DNA of 37,312 bases from an uncultured Alistipes sp. (GTDB taxonomy: Bacteria > Bacteroidota > Bacteroidia > Bacteroidales > Rikenellaceae): contig USCH01000013.1 in NCBI GenBank assembly GCA_900553175.1, positions 1 through 37,312 on the forward strand, in the 5' to 3' direction. Each line of letters opens with the position of its first letter. The first letter of the stretch is position 1. The notes under the pieces were generated by a model that saw nothing but the letters and a program-made list of their open reading frames with translations, was not told the origin of the DNA and did no database searches. The position numbers were made by a program, and so were the translations under genes. This document shows, in pieces, positions 7,004-15,288 of the stretch.

Positions 7004-8821
7004 TCAGGGCGTGCGCTGCGGGTTCTGCGGCCGGTCCGTGTCGGGAGCCGGCGTCTCGAAACGACGGGCGATCTGCTCGGGGTCGTACCCCTTTTCCAGC
7101 GCCTTGCGCCAGTAGGTTTCGGCGATGAAACGTTCGCCCAGCGCGTCGAGAATGTCGCCGTAGTGGACCATCAGTTCGGTGCTGCTGCGGCCGTCGAGGG
7201 CGATGGCCTGCTGCATGATCTTTTTGGCCTCCCCGGCCCTGCCCAGGCGGAAAAGCACCCAGGCGTGGGTGTCCAGAAAGGTGGGGTTGCTGCCGGTGAG
7301 CTCCACCGTGCGCGAGGAGAGGGCCAGCGCCCGCTCCAGGTCGAGGCCTTCGACGGCCAGATAGTAGGCGTAGTTGTTCATCACCGGCGGATTGTCGGGC
7401 CACAGGGCCAGGCTGCGTTCGTAGGCTTCGAACGAGGCGCGCTGCGCCTTGCGGCGTTCGTTCGCGGTGCGCGTCTCGGCGATCTGGTGCCACGTGTCGC
7501 CGATCATGCCCCACGTGGCGCCGCGCAGCGAGTCGCTGTCGGCATAACGGAGCGCGTTTTTGTAGGCTTTGATTGCCTGTTCGTACTCTTTGGCGTAGAC
7601 GAAGGCGTTGCCCCGGGCGATGCGGAACTCCGCCCGGTCGGGAAAGAGCTCCAGCGCCCGGCCGATGTAGCGGTTCACCGAGTCGGGCCGCTGCAGGTAG
7701 CTTTCGATGTCGATCACGGCCCGGAAATAGGCCTCCTGCGGGGGGCGGTCGGCGGTGTGGAGCTTGTAGAGCGCCAGCGCCTGTTCCAGCTCGCCCGAAG
7801 CGATCAGATGCCGGGCGTAGAGCTCCACCACGCGCGGGTCGCGCGGATGACGGATGGCCAGCGTCTGGGCCAGATCGTTGATGGCGAAGTAGTGGTCGCG
7901 GTAGAAATTCACGTCCGCGGTGAACTGCTCGAAGCGCCGGATCTTGGCGTCGAGCGGCAGGGCGTCGAGGGCGAAAAGCCGGCGTGTGGTGCCCATCAGC
8001 GCGCGGTAGTCGTGGCGGGCGGCCTGGAAGTCGGCGATCGAAAGGAGCGTGGGCAGCGATGTCGAGTCGATCCGGAGGGCCTGCGCGAATTCGGCGCGGG
8101 CGAGCGAATCGCGGCCTGCGGCGGCGTACAGCTCGGCCAGCACCACGTGGCGCTCGGCCTCGTAGGGGGCCGATTCCACCAGGACGCGCGCCTCTTCCAG
8201 CGCCTTGTCGTGCTGCCGCGTGGCGATCAGCAGCTGCCGTTTCATGGCGCTCAGCATGGGAATCCGGCCGAAGCGCACTTCGGCCGAATCGAGCGTCGCA
8301 ATGGCCGAGAAAGGCTGCTGCTGCTGCTCGTAAAGGGCGGCCAGAAGCCGGTAGAGATCGGGGTTCTTGGGGTCCTCGGCCCGCAGCCGCCGGTAGACGC
8401 CCAGCGCCTGGGCGTAGCGGCCCGACGCCAGCAGCGTCTGCCCGTAGAGCTGGTGGTACCAGAGGTTGGCCGTGTCCCTTTCGTGGGCCAGGCGGGCCGC
8501 TTCGACGGCGCGTCCGGGGTCGGTTCCGAGCAGCGCGAGCGCAAGCTCGTAGCGGGCCGGCGCGAAGGTGGAATCGGCTTGCAGGGCCTCCTCGAACAGG
8601 GTCCGGGCCCGCAGCGAATCGCCTGCGATGGCCTGACTCTTGATCCCCTCGGTGTAGAGGTAGAGGCTCGGCAGTGAGTCGGCCCACGCGGGCGCCTCGG
8701 GGGCGGCGTTCCAGGCATTTCGATGCGGGCGCGCCGCGTCCGGCGGTGCGCCGCGTCCGGCGGCGAAGGCCGAGACGAAGAGCGCCGCGCAGAGGAGCGA
8801 GCGGGCCGTCGAGCGTTTCAT
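7004..8821 (-). CDS. Exported tetratricopeptide-repeat protein
   Basis: The 605-residue protein begins with a signal peptide (about 1-24, KRSTARSLLCAALFVSAFAAG) and is then mostly helical TPR units. Repeat-like segments such as AIAGDSLRARTLFEEALQAD, GRYAQALGVYRRLRAEDP and EYEQAIKAYKNALRYAD recur through the whole chain. There is no enzymatic motif. It probably acts as a periplasmic or outer-membrane-associated scaffold, but the partner is unknown. It starts 5 bases after pheS stops and precedes the EnvC-like gene, so a link to cell-wall or envelope assembly is plausible. The proline-rich C-terminus looks disordered. The fold is clear, the function is not. Confidence 0.88.
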   Translation of the reverse strand: MKRSTARSLLCAALFVSAFAAGRGAPPDAARPHRNAWNAAPEAPAWADSLPSLYLYTEGIKSQAIAGDSLRARTLFEEALQADSTFAPARYELALALLGTDPGRAVEAARLAHERDTANLWYHQLYGQTLLASGRYAQALGVYRRLRAEDPKNPDLYRLLAALYEQQQQPFSAIATLDSAEVRFGRIPMLSAMKRQLLIATRQHDKALEEARVLVESAPYEAERHVVLAELYAAAGRDSLARAEFAQALRIDSTSLPTLLSIADFQAARHDYRALMGTTRRLFALDALPLDAKIRRFEQFTADVNFYRDHYFAINDLAQTLAIRHPRDPRVVELYARHLIASGELEQALALYKLHTADRPPQEAYFRAVIDIESYLQRPDSVNRYIGRALELFPDRAEFRIARGNAFVYAKEYEQAIKAYKNALRYADSDSLRGATWGMIGDTWHQIAETRTANERRKAQRASFEAYERSLALWPDNPPVMNNYAYYLAVEGLDLERALALSSRTVELTGSNPTFLDTHAWVLFRLGRAGEAKKIMQQAIALDGRSSTELMVHYGDILDALGERFIAETYWRKALEKGYDPEQIARRFETPAPDTDRPQNPQRTP

Positions 8822-8826
8822 GTTTT

Positions 8827-9855
8827 TCAGAGCGCCTGGTCGAACTGGTGCAGGAAGCGCACGTCGTTCTCGAAGTAGAGGCGCAGGTCCTTGACACCGT
8901 ATTTGAGCATGGCGATGCGTTCAATACCCATGCCGAAGGCGAAACCCGAATACTTGTCGGGATCGATGCCGTTTGCTTTCAGTACGTTGGGGTCGACCAT
9001 GCCGCAGCCCATGATCTCGAGCCACCCCGTGCCCTTGCAGACGGCGCATCCCTTGCCGCCGCAGAGGTTGCACGACACGTCGACTTCGGCCGAAGGTTCG
9101 GTGAAGGGGAAGTACGACGGCCGCATGCGGATGGCGGTCTGCTCGCCGAAGACCTCCTTGGCGAAGTAGAGCAGCGACTGTTTCATGTCGGCGAACGAAA
9201 CGCCTTCGTCGATGTAGAGGCCCTCGATCTGGTGGAAGATGCAGTGGGCGCGGTATGAAATGGCCTCGTTGCGGAAGACGCGGCCCGGACAGATGACGCG
9301 GATGGGCGGCTTCTGCCGCTCCATGGTCCGCACCTGGATCGACGAGGTGTGGGTGCGCAGCAGGATGTCGGGGTCCTTTTCGACGAAGAATGTGTCCTGC
9401 ATGTCGCGGGCCGGGTGCTCGGGCGGGAAGTTCAGCGCCGAGAAGACATGCCAGTCGTCCTCGATCTCGGGACCTTCGGCCACGGTGTACCCCAGACGCG
9501 AGAAGACCTCGACGATCTGGTTGCGGACCAGCGAGATGGGGTGGCGCGAGCCCAGCTCTTCGGCCGATCCGGGCCGGGTCAGGTCGCCCGACGATGCGGC
9601 AGCCACATCCTCCGCAGCGTCGCGAAGCTGTTCCCGGAGGTCGGCGATGCGCTGCGTGGCCTCGGTTTTGAGCCGGTTGAGCTGCTGGCCCAGTTCGCGT
9701 TTGAGCTCGGGCGCCACGCTCTTGAACTCCTCCATGAGGGCGTTCAGCTCGCCTTTCTTGCCCAGGATGCGGATGCGGAAATCTTCGATTTCGGCTGCGG
9801 CTTTCGGCTTGAACTCTTCGACACGTCGGAGAAGTTCGTTGATTTTGTCGGTCAT
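8827..9855 (-). CDS. pheS: Phenylalanyl-tRNA synthetase alpha subunit
   Basis: PheS is the catalytic alpha chain of the alpha2-beta2 class II synthetase that charges tRNA-Phe. The 342-residue protein has the N-terminal coiled-coil tRNA-binding arm (about 1-85), then the catalytic core. Motif 2 appears as GRVFRNEAISYRAHCIFHQIEG, and motif 3 as FGMGIERIAMLKYG near the C-terminus. A CNLCGGKGCAVCKGTGWLE insertion holds four cysteines that may bind zinc. pheT is not adjacent and must lie elsewhere. The gene heads the minus-strand string and has its own promoter box at 9909-9916. Confidence 0.97.
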   Translation of the reverse strand: MTDKINELLRRVEEFKPKAAAEIEDFRIRILGKKGELNALMEEFKSVAPELKRELGQQLNRLKTEATQRIADLREQLRDAAEDVAAASSGDLTRPGSAEELGSRHPISLVRNQIVEVFSRLGYTVAEGPEIEDDWHVFSALNFPPEHPARDMQDTFFVEKDPDILLRTHTSSIQVRTMERQKPPIRVICPGRVFRNEAISYRAHCIFHQIEGLYIDEGVSFADMKQSLLYFAKEVFGEQTAIRMRPSYFPFTEPSAEVDVSCNLCGGKGCAVCKGTGWLEIMGCGMVDPNVLKANGIDPDKYSGFAFGMGIERIAMLKYGVKDLRLYFENDVRFLHQFDQAL

Positions 9856-9857
9856 AT

Positions 9858-9888
9858 TTTGAATGTTTGTCGTTTTTACCTATTTTTG
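9858..9888 (+). promoter_or_regulatory. Promoter of the patatin-like gene
   Basis: TTTG at 9858-9861 and TATTTTTG at 9881-9888 are separated by 19 bases, a full match to the Bacteroidetes housekeeping promoter (TTTG, 19-21 bases, TAnnTTTG). The gene's ATG is 98 bases further on, leaving a leader of about 90 bases. The -33 element almost touches the pheS start codon. Confidence 0.8.
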
Positions 9889-9908
9889 GCCTCGACGCCT
9901 TTAACACG

Positions 9909-9916
9909 CAAAGTTA
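9909..9916 (-). promoter_or_regulatory. -7 box of pheS
   Basis: Read on the minus strand this is TAACTTTG, a perfect TAnnTTTG, 53 bases before the pheS ATG. No good -33 element is visible. It faces away from the patatin promoter at 9858-9888, with the two -7 boxes 20 bases apart, so the two polymerases would interfere. Confidence 0.65.
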
Positions 9917-9986
9917 CAAAAAAATCGCAATACCCGGCTCCGCGTCGCCATTTTTGCCGCGGTCGGGCCGCCCATTCCGCCGAAAT

Positions 9987-12317
9987 ATGAAAATCCTCCC
10001 CTTCACGATCCGTCCGCTGCTGCTGCTGTCGCTGCTCGTGCCTGCCGCTCTGCATGCGCAGGAGCCGCCCGCCCGCCGGGGCGTGGGGGTGGTGATGAGC
10101 GGCGGCGGCGCCAAGGGGCTCTACCACATCGGCGTGCTGGAGGCCCTCGAGGAGGCGGGCGTGCCGGTCGACTGCGTGGCCGGCACCTCGATGGGGTCGA
10201 TCGTCGCGGCCCTCTACGCCGCGGGATACTCGCCCGCCGAAATGCGGGCCATCGTCTCGTCGGGCGTGGTCCGGGAGTGGGTGTCGGGCCGCATCGACCC
10301 GGTGCGCTACATGTCCTATTACCGGCAGGTGGGCCACAACCCGTCGATGGTCAGCTTCCGTTTCGACCTGACCGATCCCAAGCGCAAGTTCCGCATGCCG
10401 ACCAATCTGATCTCCTCGACGCAGATCGACATGGCCCTCACGGAGCTCTTCGCCCCGGCTTCGGCGGCCGCAGGAGGCGATTTCGACCGTCTGATGGTGC
10501 CGTTCCTGTGCGTGGCCAGCGACATGAACCGTCGCGAAAAGGCGGTCATGCGGCGCGGCGATCTGAGCGCTGCGGTCCGCTCGTCGATGTCCATTCCTCT
10601 GGTTTTCAAACCCATGAAAATCGACTCGATGCTGCTTTACGACGGCGGGATCCACGACAATTTTCCCTGGACGGAGCTCGACGGGGCGTTCCGTCCCGAG
10701 CTGATCGTCGGCTCGGTCTGCACGGGCGGCAACGCGCCTCCGAGCGAGGAGAGCAGCCTGCTGGACCAGGCTTTCATGCTGGCCATGCAGCAGACCGACT
10801 ATGCGCTGCCCGGCGACCGGGGCGTGGTGATCCGCCGGGCCGTCGATGCGGGCATGCTCGACTTCGACCGGGCCGAGGCGATCATGGATGCGGGCTATGA
10901 GGATGCCCGCCGGGCGCTGCCCGAAATTCTGGCCCGCACGACCCTGCGGCGCACGCCCGAGGAGGCGGCCGCCCGCCGCCGCCGGTTCGCGGAGAGCTGC
11001 CCGCCGCTCATCTTCGACGACTATCGGTTCGACGGGCTCTCCCCGGCGCAGCAGGCCTACATCCGCGATTTCGTGCAGGTGGACCGCCGCCGGCCGGGCG
11101 TGCAGCGCCGGATGGATTTCGACGAGCTGCGCGACAACCTCTTCGGGGTGCTGGTCGACGGCGACTTCACGATGGGTTTTCCCGAGGTGCGCTACGATTC
11201 GCTCGGCGGAGGCTATTCGTTCGCGGCCCGCTTCGGCACCCGGCCCGACTTCCGGCTGACGGTGGGCGGCAACGTGTCGTCGACGGCATTCAACCAGGCC
11301 TACGTCGGCGCCGAATACGAACGGATCGGCCGCGTGGCGCAGCGGGCCGATGCCGACCTTTTCCTCGGTCCGCTCTACACGTGGGGATCGCTGGGCGGCC
11401 GCACCGACTTCTACCTGCGCAAGCCGCTTTTCCTCGACTATTCGGGCGTTTTCGCCGTGCGCAACTTCCGCCACGGCGCTTTCGGCAACGTGACCCGGGT
11501 TACGAACACGCAGCCCGTCAAGAACAGCGATCTCTTCTTCTCGCTGGGGGCGGGCATGCCTCTTTCGCGGCGCAGCGTCGTCATGCTGCATGCCGACGGC
11601 GGTCTGACCAACTACCGCTACGAGTCGGAGCGCCTGCTGGCCGACGACACGGATCACACGCGCTTCTCCTTCTTCGGGCTGAAGGCCGAAGCGGTCCGCA
11701 ACACCCTCGACAAGGCGCTCTACCCCCGCCGGGGTTCCGAGATGAGTCTTTCGGCGATCTACATCGCCGGACGGGACAAATATGCGCCCTACTTTTCCGA
11801 CCGCTTCCTGATGCGGACGACGCGGCAGTGGTTCGGAGCGCGTTTTTCGTGGGATGTTTACTGCGACATCCCCTCCTGCCGCTGGTTCTCGTTCGGGGCC
11901 GACATAGATGCGGTCTGGACCGATCATCCCCGCTTCACCACGCCCGATGCCACGCTCATGTCGATGCCGGCCTACGCCCCCGTGGCCCATGCCCGGATGA
12001 TCTACATGCCCGATTTCAGGGCCGACCGTTTCGTGGCGGGCGGCGTGATGCCCACGTTCGATCTGGCTTCCAACTGTTTTTTCCGGACGGGCATCTACGC
12101 CATGTACCGCTCGAAACACGGCTTCGTGCCTCTGTCGGCCCGTCTGCGCGACGAGCGGCCGTGGCATTTCATCGCCGAGGCGTCGGTTGTCTACCACACG
12201 CCGCTGGGCCCTGTCAGCCTGGCGCTCACCAAGTACGATTTCGAGGGGTGGAAGAACATGTACCTCACGTTCAACTTCGGTTACGCGATCTTCGCTCCGC
12301 GCGGAACGTTCTATTGA
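9987..12317 (+). CDS. Patatin-like phospholipase fused to an outer-membrane beta-barrel (PlpD/FplA type)
   Basis: The 776-residue protein has a signal peptide (about 1-24) and an N-terminal patatin domain with oxyanion motif GGGAKG (39-44). The nucleophile is Ser68 in GTSMG, and the catalytic Asp219 is in YDGGIHDN. A linker that resembles a POTRA unit (about 330-420) follows. The C-terminal half is rich in alternating aromatic beta-strands typical of an Omp85/surface-antigen barrel and ends in Phe-Tyr. This is the type Vd autotransporter layout, in which the barrel anchors or exports the lipase. The start at 9987 gives a clean signal peptide; the frame extends back to 9867. Known relatives hydrolyse phospholipids, but the substrate here is unknown. 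It has its own promoter and no operon partner. Confidence 0.9.
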   Translation: MKILPFTIRPLLLLSLLVPAALHAQEPPARRGVGVVMSGGGAKGLYHIGVLEALEEAGVPVDCVAGTSMGSIVAALYAAGYSPAEMRAIVSSGVVREWVSGRIDPVRYMSYYRQVGHNPSMVSFRFDLTDPKRKFRMPTNLISSTQIDMALTELFAPASAAAGGDFDRLMVPFLCVASDMNRREKAVMRRGDLSAAVRSSMSIPLVFKPMKIDSMLLYDGGIHDNFPWTELDGAFRPELIVGSVCTGGNAPPSEESSLLDQAFMLAMQQTDYALPGDRGVVIRRAVDAGMLDFDRAEAIMDAGYEDARRALPEILARTTLRRTPEEAAARRRRFAESCPPLIFDDYRFDGLSPAQQAYIRDFVQVDRRRPGVQRRMDFDELRDNLFGVLVDGDFTMGFPEVRYDSLGGGYSFAARFGTRPDFRLTVGGNVSSTAFNQAYVGAEYERIGRVAQRADADLFLGPLYTWGSLGGRTDFYLRKPLFLDYSGVFAVRNFRHGAFGNVTRVTNTQPVKNSDLFFSLGAGMPLSRRSVVMLHADGGLTNYRYESERLLADDTDHTRFSFFGLKAEAVRNTLDKALYPRRGSEMSLSAIYIAGRDKYAPYFSDRFLMRTTRQWFGARFSWDVYCDIPSCRWFSFGADIDAVWTDHPRFTTPDATLMSMPAYAPVAHARMIYMPDFRADRFVAGGVMPTFDLASNCFFRTGIYAMYRSKHGFVPLSARLRDERPWHFIAEASVVYHTPLGPVSLALTKYDFEGWKNMYLTFNFGYAIFAPRGTFY

Positions 12318-12465
12318 TTCCCGTGATTCCCGGGCCGGGCGATTTCCGGGGCCGGGTGCCGCGAAGCGGCGCTGTGCGCGGGAGGGATGGTGCGGACGCC
12401 GCCGTTCGGGGCTCCGGACCGCATGCCGGGCGCGCACTCCGCCTCCGCCGCAGCGGATCGCCGCA

Positions 12466-12502
12466 CAAAAAAATCGCCCGCCGGAAAGGCGGACGATCTT
12501 TT
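12466..12502 (-). terminator. Terminator of rplS, possibly bidirectional
   Basis: The 10-bp stem (12473-12482 with 12488-12497, one G-U pair on the minus strand) has a 5-base loop. Seven T follow on the minus strand (A-run 12466-12472), right for rplS, which ends 16 bases upstream. On the plus strand CTTTTT follows, so it may also stop readthrough from the lipase gene. Confidence 0.85.
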
Positions 12503-12518
12503 TCGGACCTGCGGACGG

Positions 12519-12893
12519 CTATTTCGCCGAGGTCATGCGCTTCTCCTTGATGCGGGCCTTCTTGCCGGTCAGGTTGCGCAGGTAGTAGATGCGTGCGCGG
12601 CGCACGACACCCACCTTGTTCACCTCGATCTTGTCGATGTGGGGCGAGTAGAGCGGGAAGATACGCTCCACACCCACGCCGTTCGAGACCTTGCGGATGG
12701 TGAACATCTTGGTTTTGCCCTGACCCTTGATCTGGATCACCACGCCGCGGAAGCTCTGGATGCGCTCCTTGCTGCCCTCGACGATGCGGTAGGATACCGT
12801 GATCGTGTCTCCGGCCTTGAACGACGGCACGTCGGCGTCGGTCTTGGGCCACATCTGCTCGTTGACGAGCCGGATGATTGCGTCTTTGTTCAT
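12519..12893 (-). CDS. rplS: 50S ribosomal protein L19
   Basis: L19 (bL19) sits at the interface of the large and small ribosomal subunits. The 124-residue protein shows the family core: FKAGDTITVSYRI near residues 23-35, then the SFRGVVIQIKGQG region and the conserved VERIFPLYSPHIDKIEV stretch, and a basic C-terminus. The start at 12893 (MNKDAIIRLVNEQ) matches the family; the open frame extends upstream into the leader. The gene stands alone, not with rpsP-rimM-trmD as in many phyla. It has a strong own promoter (13058-13089), a leader of roughly 160 bases and its own terminator, so its level is probably set independently. Confidence 0.97.
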   Translation of the reverse strand: MNKDAIIRLVNEQMWPKTDADVPSFKAGDTITVSYRIVEGSKERIQSFRGVVIQIKGQGKTKMFTIRKVSNGVGVERIFPLYSPHIDKIEVNKVGVVRRARIYYLRNLTGKKARIKEKRMTSAK

Positions 12894-13052
12894 TGTTGCA
12901 ACGAATTTTGAAGTTCCGCACCCAACATTCCCGCTGCACCGCCTGCTACCATGCCGGTACCCTGACCGGCAATCCCGCCGTTTTCGGGCTTCCGCCCGTT
13001 TCCGCCTCTGCCGCAGCGCCCAATGAAAGAGGTTGGTATACGTCCCCGAAGG
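12894..13052 (-). promoter_or_regulatory. Structured 5' leader of rplS
   Basis: The rplS transcript carries about 160 untranslated bases, long for this window. On the minus strand it can form CGGGC-GGAA-GCCCG, a hairpin with a GNRA tetraloop (12985-12998). It can also form GCCGGT-CAGGGT-ACCGGC (12953-12970). Ribosomal-protein genes are often autoregulated by leader RNA, so an L19-binding leader is plausible. I cannot match it to a known class from the sequence alone. Confidence 0.45.
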
Positions 13053-13057
13053 GAGGG

Positions 13058-13089
13058 CAAAGGTACGAAGTTTTTTCGTTTCGCACAAA
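13058..13089 (-). promoter_or_regulatory. Promoter of rplS
   Basis: On the minus strand TTTG (13086-13089) is followed after 20 bases by TACCTTTG (13058-13065). This is a full Bacteroidetes promoter and one of the best in the window, as expected for a ribosomal-protein gene. Confidence 0.85.
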
Positions 13090-13166
13090 TGTTGCACGAA
13101 AATATCTTCTCCGAAGGCGATTTATGGGGTTTGTCGGGCGGGCGGGCGGCGGTAAAATGCGAAAGC

Positions 13167-13198
13167 GCTTGCTTCTGCGCCCGACTTTCCGTATCTTT
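13167..13198 (+). repeat. 32-bp direct repeat, copy 1, carrying a promoter
   Basis: This 32-base sequence is identical to 13241-13272. It contains CTTG (13168-13171) and, after 20 bases, TATCTTTG (13192-13199), a near-consensus Bacteroidetes promoter reading toward surE. The gene starts 285 bases downstream. Confidence 0.85.
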
Positions 13199-13240
13199 GG
13201 CTGCGCCTTAGATACTCCGTCTCGGCATAATCAAGCTATT

Positions 13241-13272
13241 GCTTGCTTCTGCGCCCGACTTTCCGTATCTTT
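13241..13272 (+). repeat. 32-bp direct repeat, copy 2, carrying a promoter
   Basis: An exact copy of 13167-13198, starting 74 bases after it. Its promoter version is CTTG (13242-13245), 20 bases, then TATCTTTA (13266-13273), so the last -7 base differs because it lies outside the repeat. It is the nearer of the two candidate surE promoters, about 205 bases before the ATG. Confidence 0.85.
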
Positions 13273-13341
13273 ACAGGCAAATTGCGATGGCAGTTGCGTA
13301 TGTACCGGCAGGCCGACTTGCCGAAATGTTGCCGGGCTGCA

Positions 13342-13380
13342 CCCGAAGTCCCCTCCGAGGAGGGGATTTAGGGGTGGGTC
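13342..13380. repeat. GC-rich hairpin element of dispersed-repeat type
   Basis: TCCCCTCC at 13349-13356 pairs with GGAGGGGA at 13359-13366 across a 2-base turn, followed by a G-rich arm to 13380. From memory, similar CCCCTCC/GGAGGGG elements recur between genes in Bacteroidetes genomes. Only one copy is in this window. A second stem, GCGGCC-CGA-GGCCGC, lies at 13393-13407. Confidence 0.5.
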
Positions 13381-13483
13381 GGACCTGTAAACGCGGCCCG
13401 AGGCCGCGGGCGACACCTTCCGGATGAAATGATTGCACGCCGGGAGCACGGGTACATTGAAGAGGATAATCGCGATTACGATT

Positions 13484-14266
13484 ATGGAAAAGAGAAACGA
13501 CGAACGTTTGATTCTGGTCACCAACGACGACGGCTACGCGTCGCGGGGTCTGCGGGCCGCCATCGAAGTGGCGCGCACGTTCGGCCGCGTGGTGGTCGTG
13601 GCGCCCGAGACCACGCAGAGCGGCATGAGCCAGGCCATCACCATGTACAATCCGCTCTACCTGCGCAAGGTCGAGGAGAGCGACGGAGTGTGCGTCTACG
13701 CCTTTTCGGGCACTCCGGTCGACTGCGTGAAAATGGCTTTCGACCACCTGCTGCGCGAGGAGCGCATCGACCTGGTGATCTCGGGCATCAACCACGGCTC
13801 CAACTCGGCCGTCAACGTGCTCTATTCGGGAACGATGGGTGCCGCCATCGAGGGCAGTTTCTACGGATGCCCCTCCGTCGGGCTCTCGGTCGACGACCAC
13901 TCGCCCGACGCCGATTTCGACGCGGCGGTCCTCTACGGACGGCGCATCGTCGGACAGGTGCTGGAGGGCGGTGTCGAACTGCCGCTGTGCCTGAATGTCA
14001 ACGTTCCCGTGGGGCGGCCCGAGGAGCTGCACGGGGTGCGCCTCTGCCGGCAGAACCGCGGTTTCTGGCGCGAGGAGTTCTTCCGCCGCGAAGATCCCCG
14101 CGGCCGGGCCTATTTCTGGCTCACGGGCGCCTTCGTCAACAGCGAACCCGATGCCGGGGACACCGACGAATGGGCGCTGGCCCACGGGTGGGTCTCGGTC
14201 GTTCCGGTCCACACCGACCTGACCGATTACCGGCAGCTCGAACGGCTGCGCGGAGTGGTGGAGTGA
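13484..14266 (+). CDS. surE: 5'/3'-nucleotidase SurE
   Basis: SurE removes phosphate from nucleoside 5'- and 3'-monophosphates and from some short polyphosphates, using a divalent metal. The 260-residue protein opens with the signature ILVTNDDGY, whose two Asp residues bind metal. SGINHGSNSAVNVLYSGTMGAAIEG is in the middle and NVNVP further on. The start at 13484 (MEKRNDERLIL) fits the family; the frame runs back 17 codons without homology. The leader between the duplicated promoters and the ATG is over 200 bases. A sensor-regulator pair follows after 32 bases on the same strand. Confidence 0.95.
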   Translation: MEKRNDERLILVTNDDGYASRGLRAAIEVARTFGRVVVVAPETTQSGMSQAITMYNPLYLRKVEESDGVCVYAFSGTPVDCVKMAFDHLLREERIDLVISGINHGSNSAVNVLYSGTMGAAIEGSFYGCPSVGLSVDDHSPDADFDAAVLYGRRIVGQVLEGGVELPLCLNVNVPVGRPEELHGVRLCRQNRGFWREEFFRREDPRGRAYFWLTGAFVNSEPDAGDTDEWALAHGWVSVVPVHTDLTDYRQLERLRGVVE

Positions 14267-14298
14267 CCCGCGCCGGGTCCCTTGTCCGATAAATCTCA

Positions 14299-15288
14299 AT
14301 GCCTATGTTGATCAAGATGTTGTTGGTCATCGCCATCGTCGTGCAGATCGCGGCGACGGTCTATGCGCTCAAGCTCGTGCGGGCGACCAAGTACAATTCG
14401 GTCTGGATTCTCTTCATCGTGGGGTTCTCGCTGCTCTCGGTCGAGCGGTTCATCCAGCTGCTGATGGCGGGCGGACGCTATGTGCCCCGGGGCTGGTTCG
14501 CCTACCTGGGCATCGTCATCTCGGTCTGCCTGTCGATCGGCGTGATGTATGCCTACAAGCTGTTCAAATACATCGACCGCCTCAACCGCCAGCGCCAGAT
14601 GCTCAACAAACGCATCCTCACGGCCGTGCTGCGCACCGAGGAGAAGGCCCGTTCGCGCTTCTCGAAGGAGCTGCACGACGGTCTGGGGCCGCTGCTCTCG
14701 TCGGCCCGCATGTCGCTTTCGGCCCTCGCCCGCGAGGAGCGTTCGCCCGAGCAGCGCGAGATCATCGGCAACACGACCTACGTCATCGACGAGGCGATCC
14801 GTTCGCTGCGCGAGATTTCGAACAACCTCTCTCCCCACGTGCTCAACGACTTCGGGCTGGCGCGCGGCGTGCAGAACTTCATCGACAAGAGTGCGGCCAT
14901 GCACGACGTGAAGATCCGTTTCACGACCAACCTGCACGGCGAACGTTACGACACCGACGTGGAGGTGATCCTCTACCGGGTGATCTGCGAGCTGATCCAC
15001 AACTCGCTCAAGCATGCGGCCTGCACGGCCGTCAACCTCACCCTCACGCAGAACGGCGCCACCCTGGCGCTCGACTACACCGACAACGGCCGCGGATTCA
15101 ACCCCCAGGCCATGATGGATTGCGGCATGGGGCTTTCGAACATCGCCTCGCGCGTCAATTCGCTGGGCGGCACCTTCGACATCACCTCGTCCAAGGGCCG
15201 GGGCATGCGGGCTTCGGTCCGCATCGAGACCGGCCGGGAGAGCAAACCCGCCGCGGCTTCGCGCCGGCGCAAAAAAACCGGGAAATGA
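14299..15288 (+). CDS. Membrane sensor histidine kinase, NarL/DesK type
   Basis: The 329-residue protein has three predicted membrane helices (about 4-26, 34-55 and 66-90) and no sizeable extracytoplasmic domain. A HisKA_3 dimerisation box follows, with the phosphoacceptor His126 in SKELHDGLG. The HATPase_c domain shows ELIHNSLKHA and DNGRGFNP. It should autophosphorylate and pass phosphate to the LuxR-type regulator encoded next, which overlaps its stop codon by 4 bases (ATGA). The small membrane part suggests it senses a membrane-linked or intracellular cue; the signal is unknown. The C-terminus is a basic tail (RRRKKTGK). Confidence 0.92.
   Translation: MPMLIKMLLVIAIVVQIAATVYALKLVRATKYNSVWILFIVGFSLLSVERFIQLLMAGGRYVPRGWFAYLGIVISVCLSIGVMYAYKLFKYIDRLNRQRQMLNKRILTAVLRTEEKARSRFSKELHDGLGPLLSSARMSLSALAREERSPEQREIIGNTTYVIDEAIRSLREISNNLSPHVLNDFGLARGVQNFIDKSAAMHDVKIRFTTNLHGERYDTDVEVILYRVICELIHNSLKHAACTAVNLTLTQNGATLALDYTDNGRGFNPQAMMDCGMGLSNIASRVNSLGGTFDITSSKGRGMRASVRIETGRESKPAAASRRRKKTGK

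Noticed and set aside
12318..12472. Small gene between the patatin and rplS genes
   Set aside because: Open frames there are short and Arg/Ala-rich with no start context; it looks like GC-rich spacer before the terminator.
15271..15277. Run of seven A near the kinase stop as a programmed frameshift site into the regulator gene
   Set aside because: The regulator has its own ATG overlapping the stop, a common coupling, and a fused product would join a basic tail to the receiver with no support.
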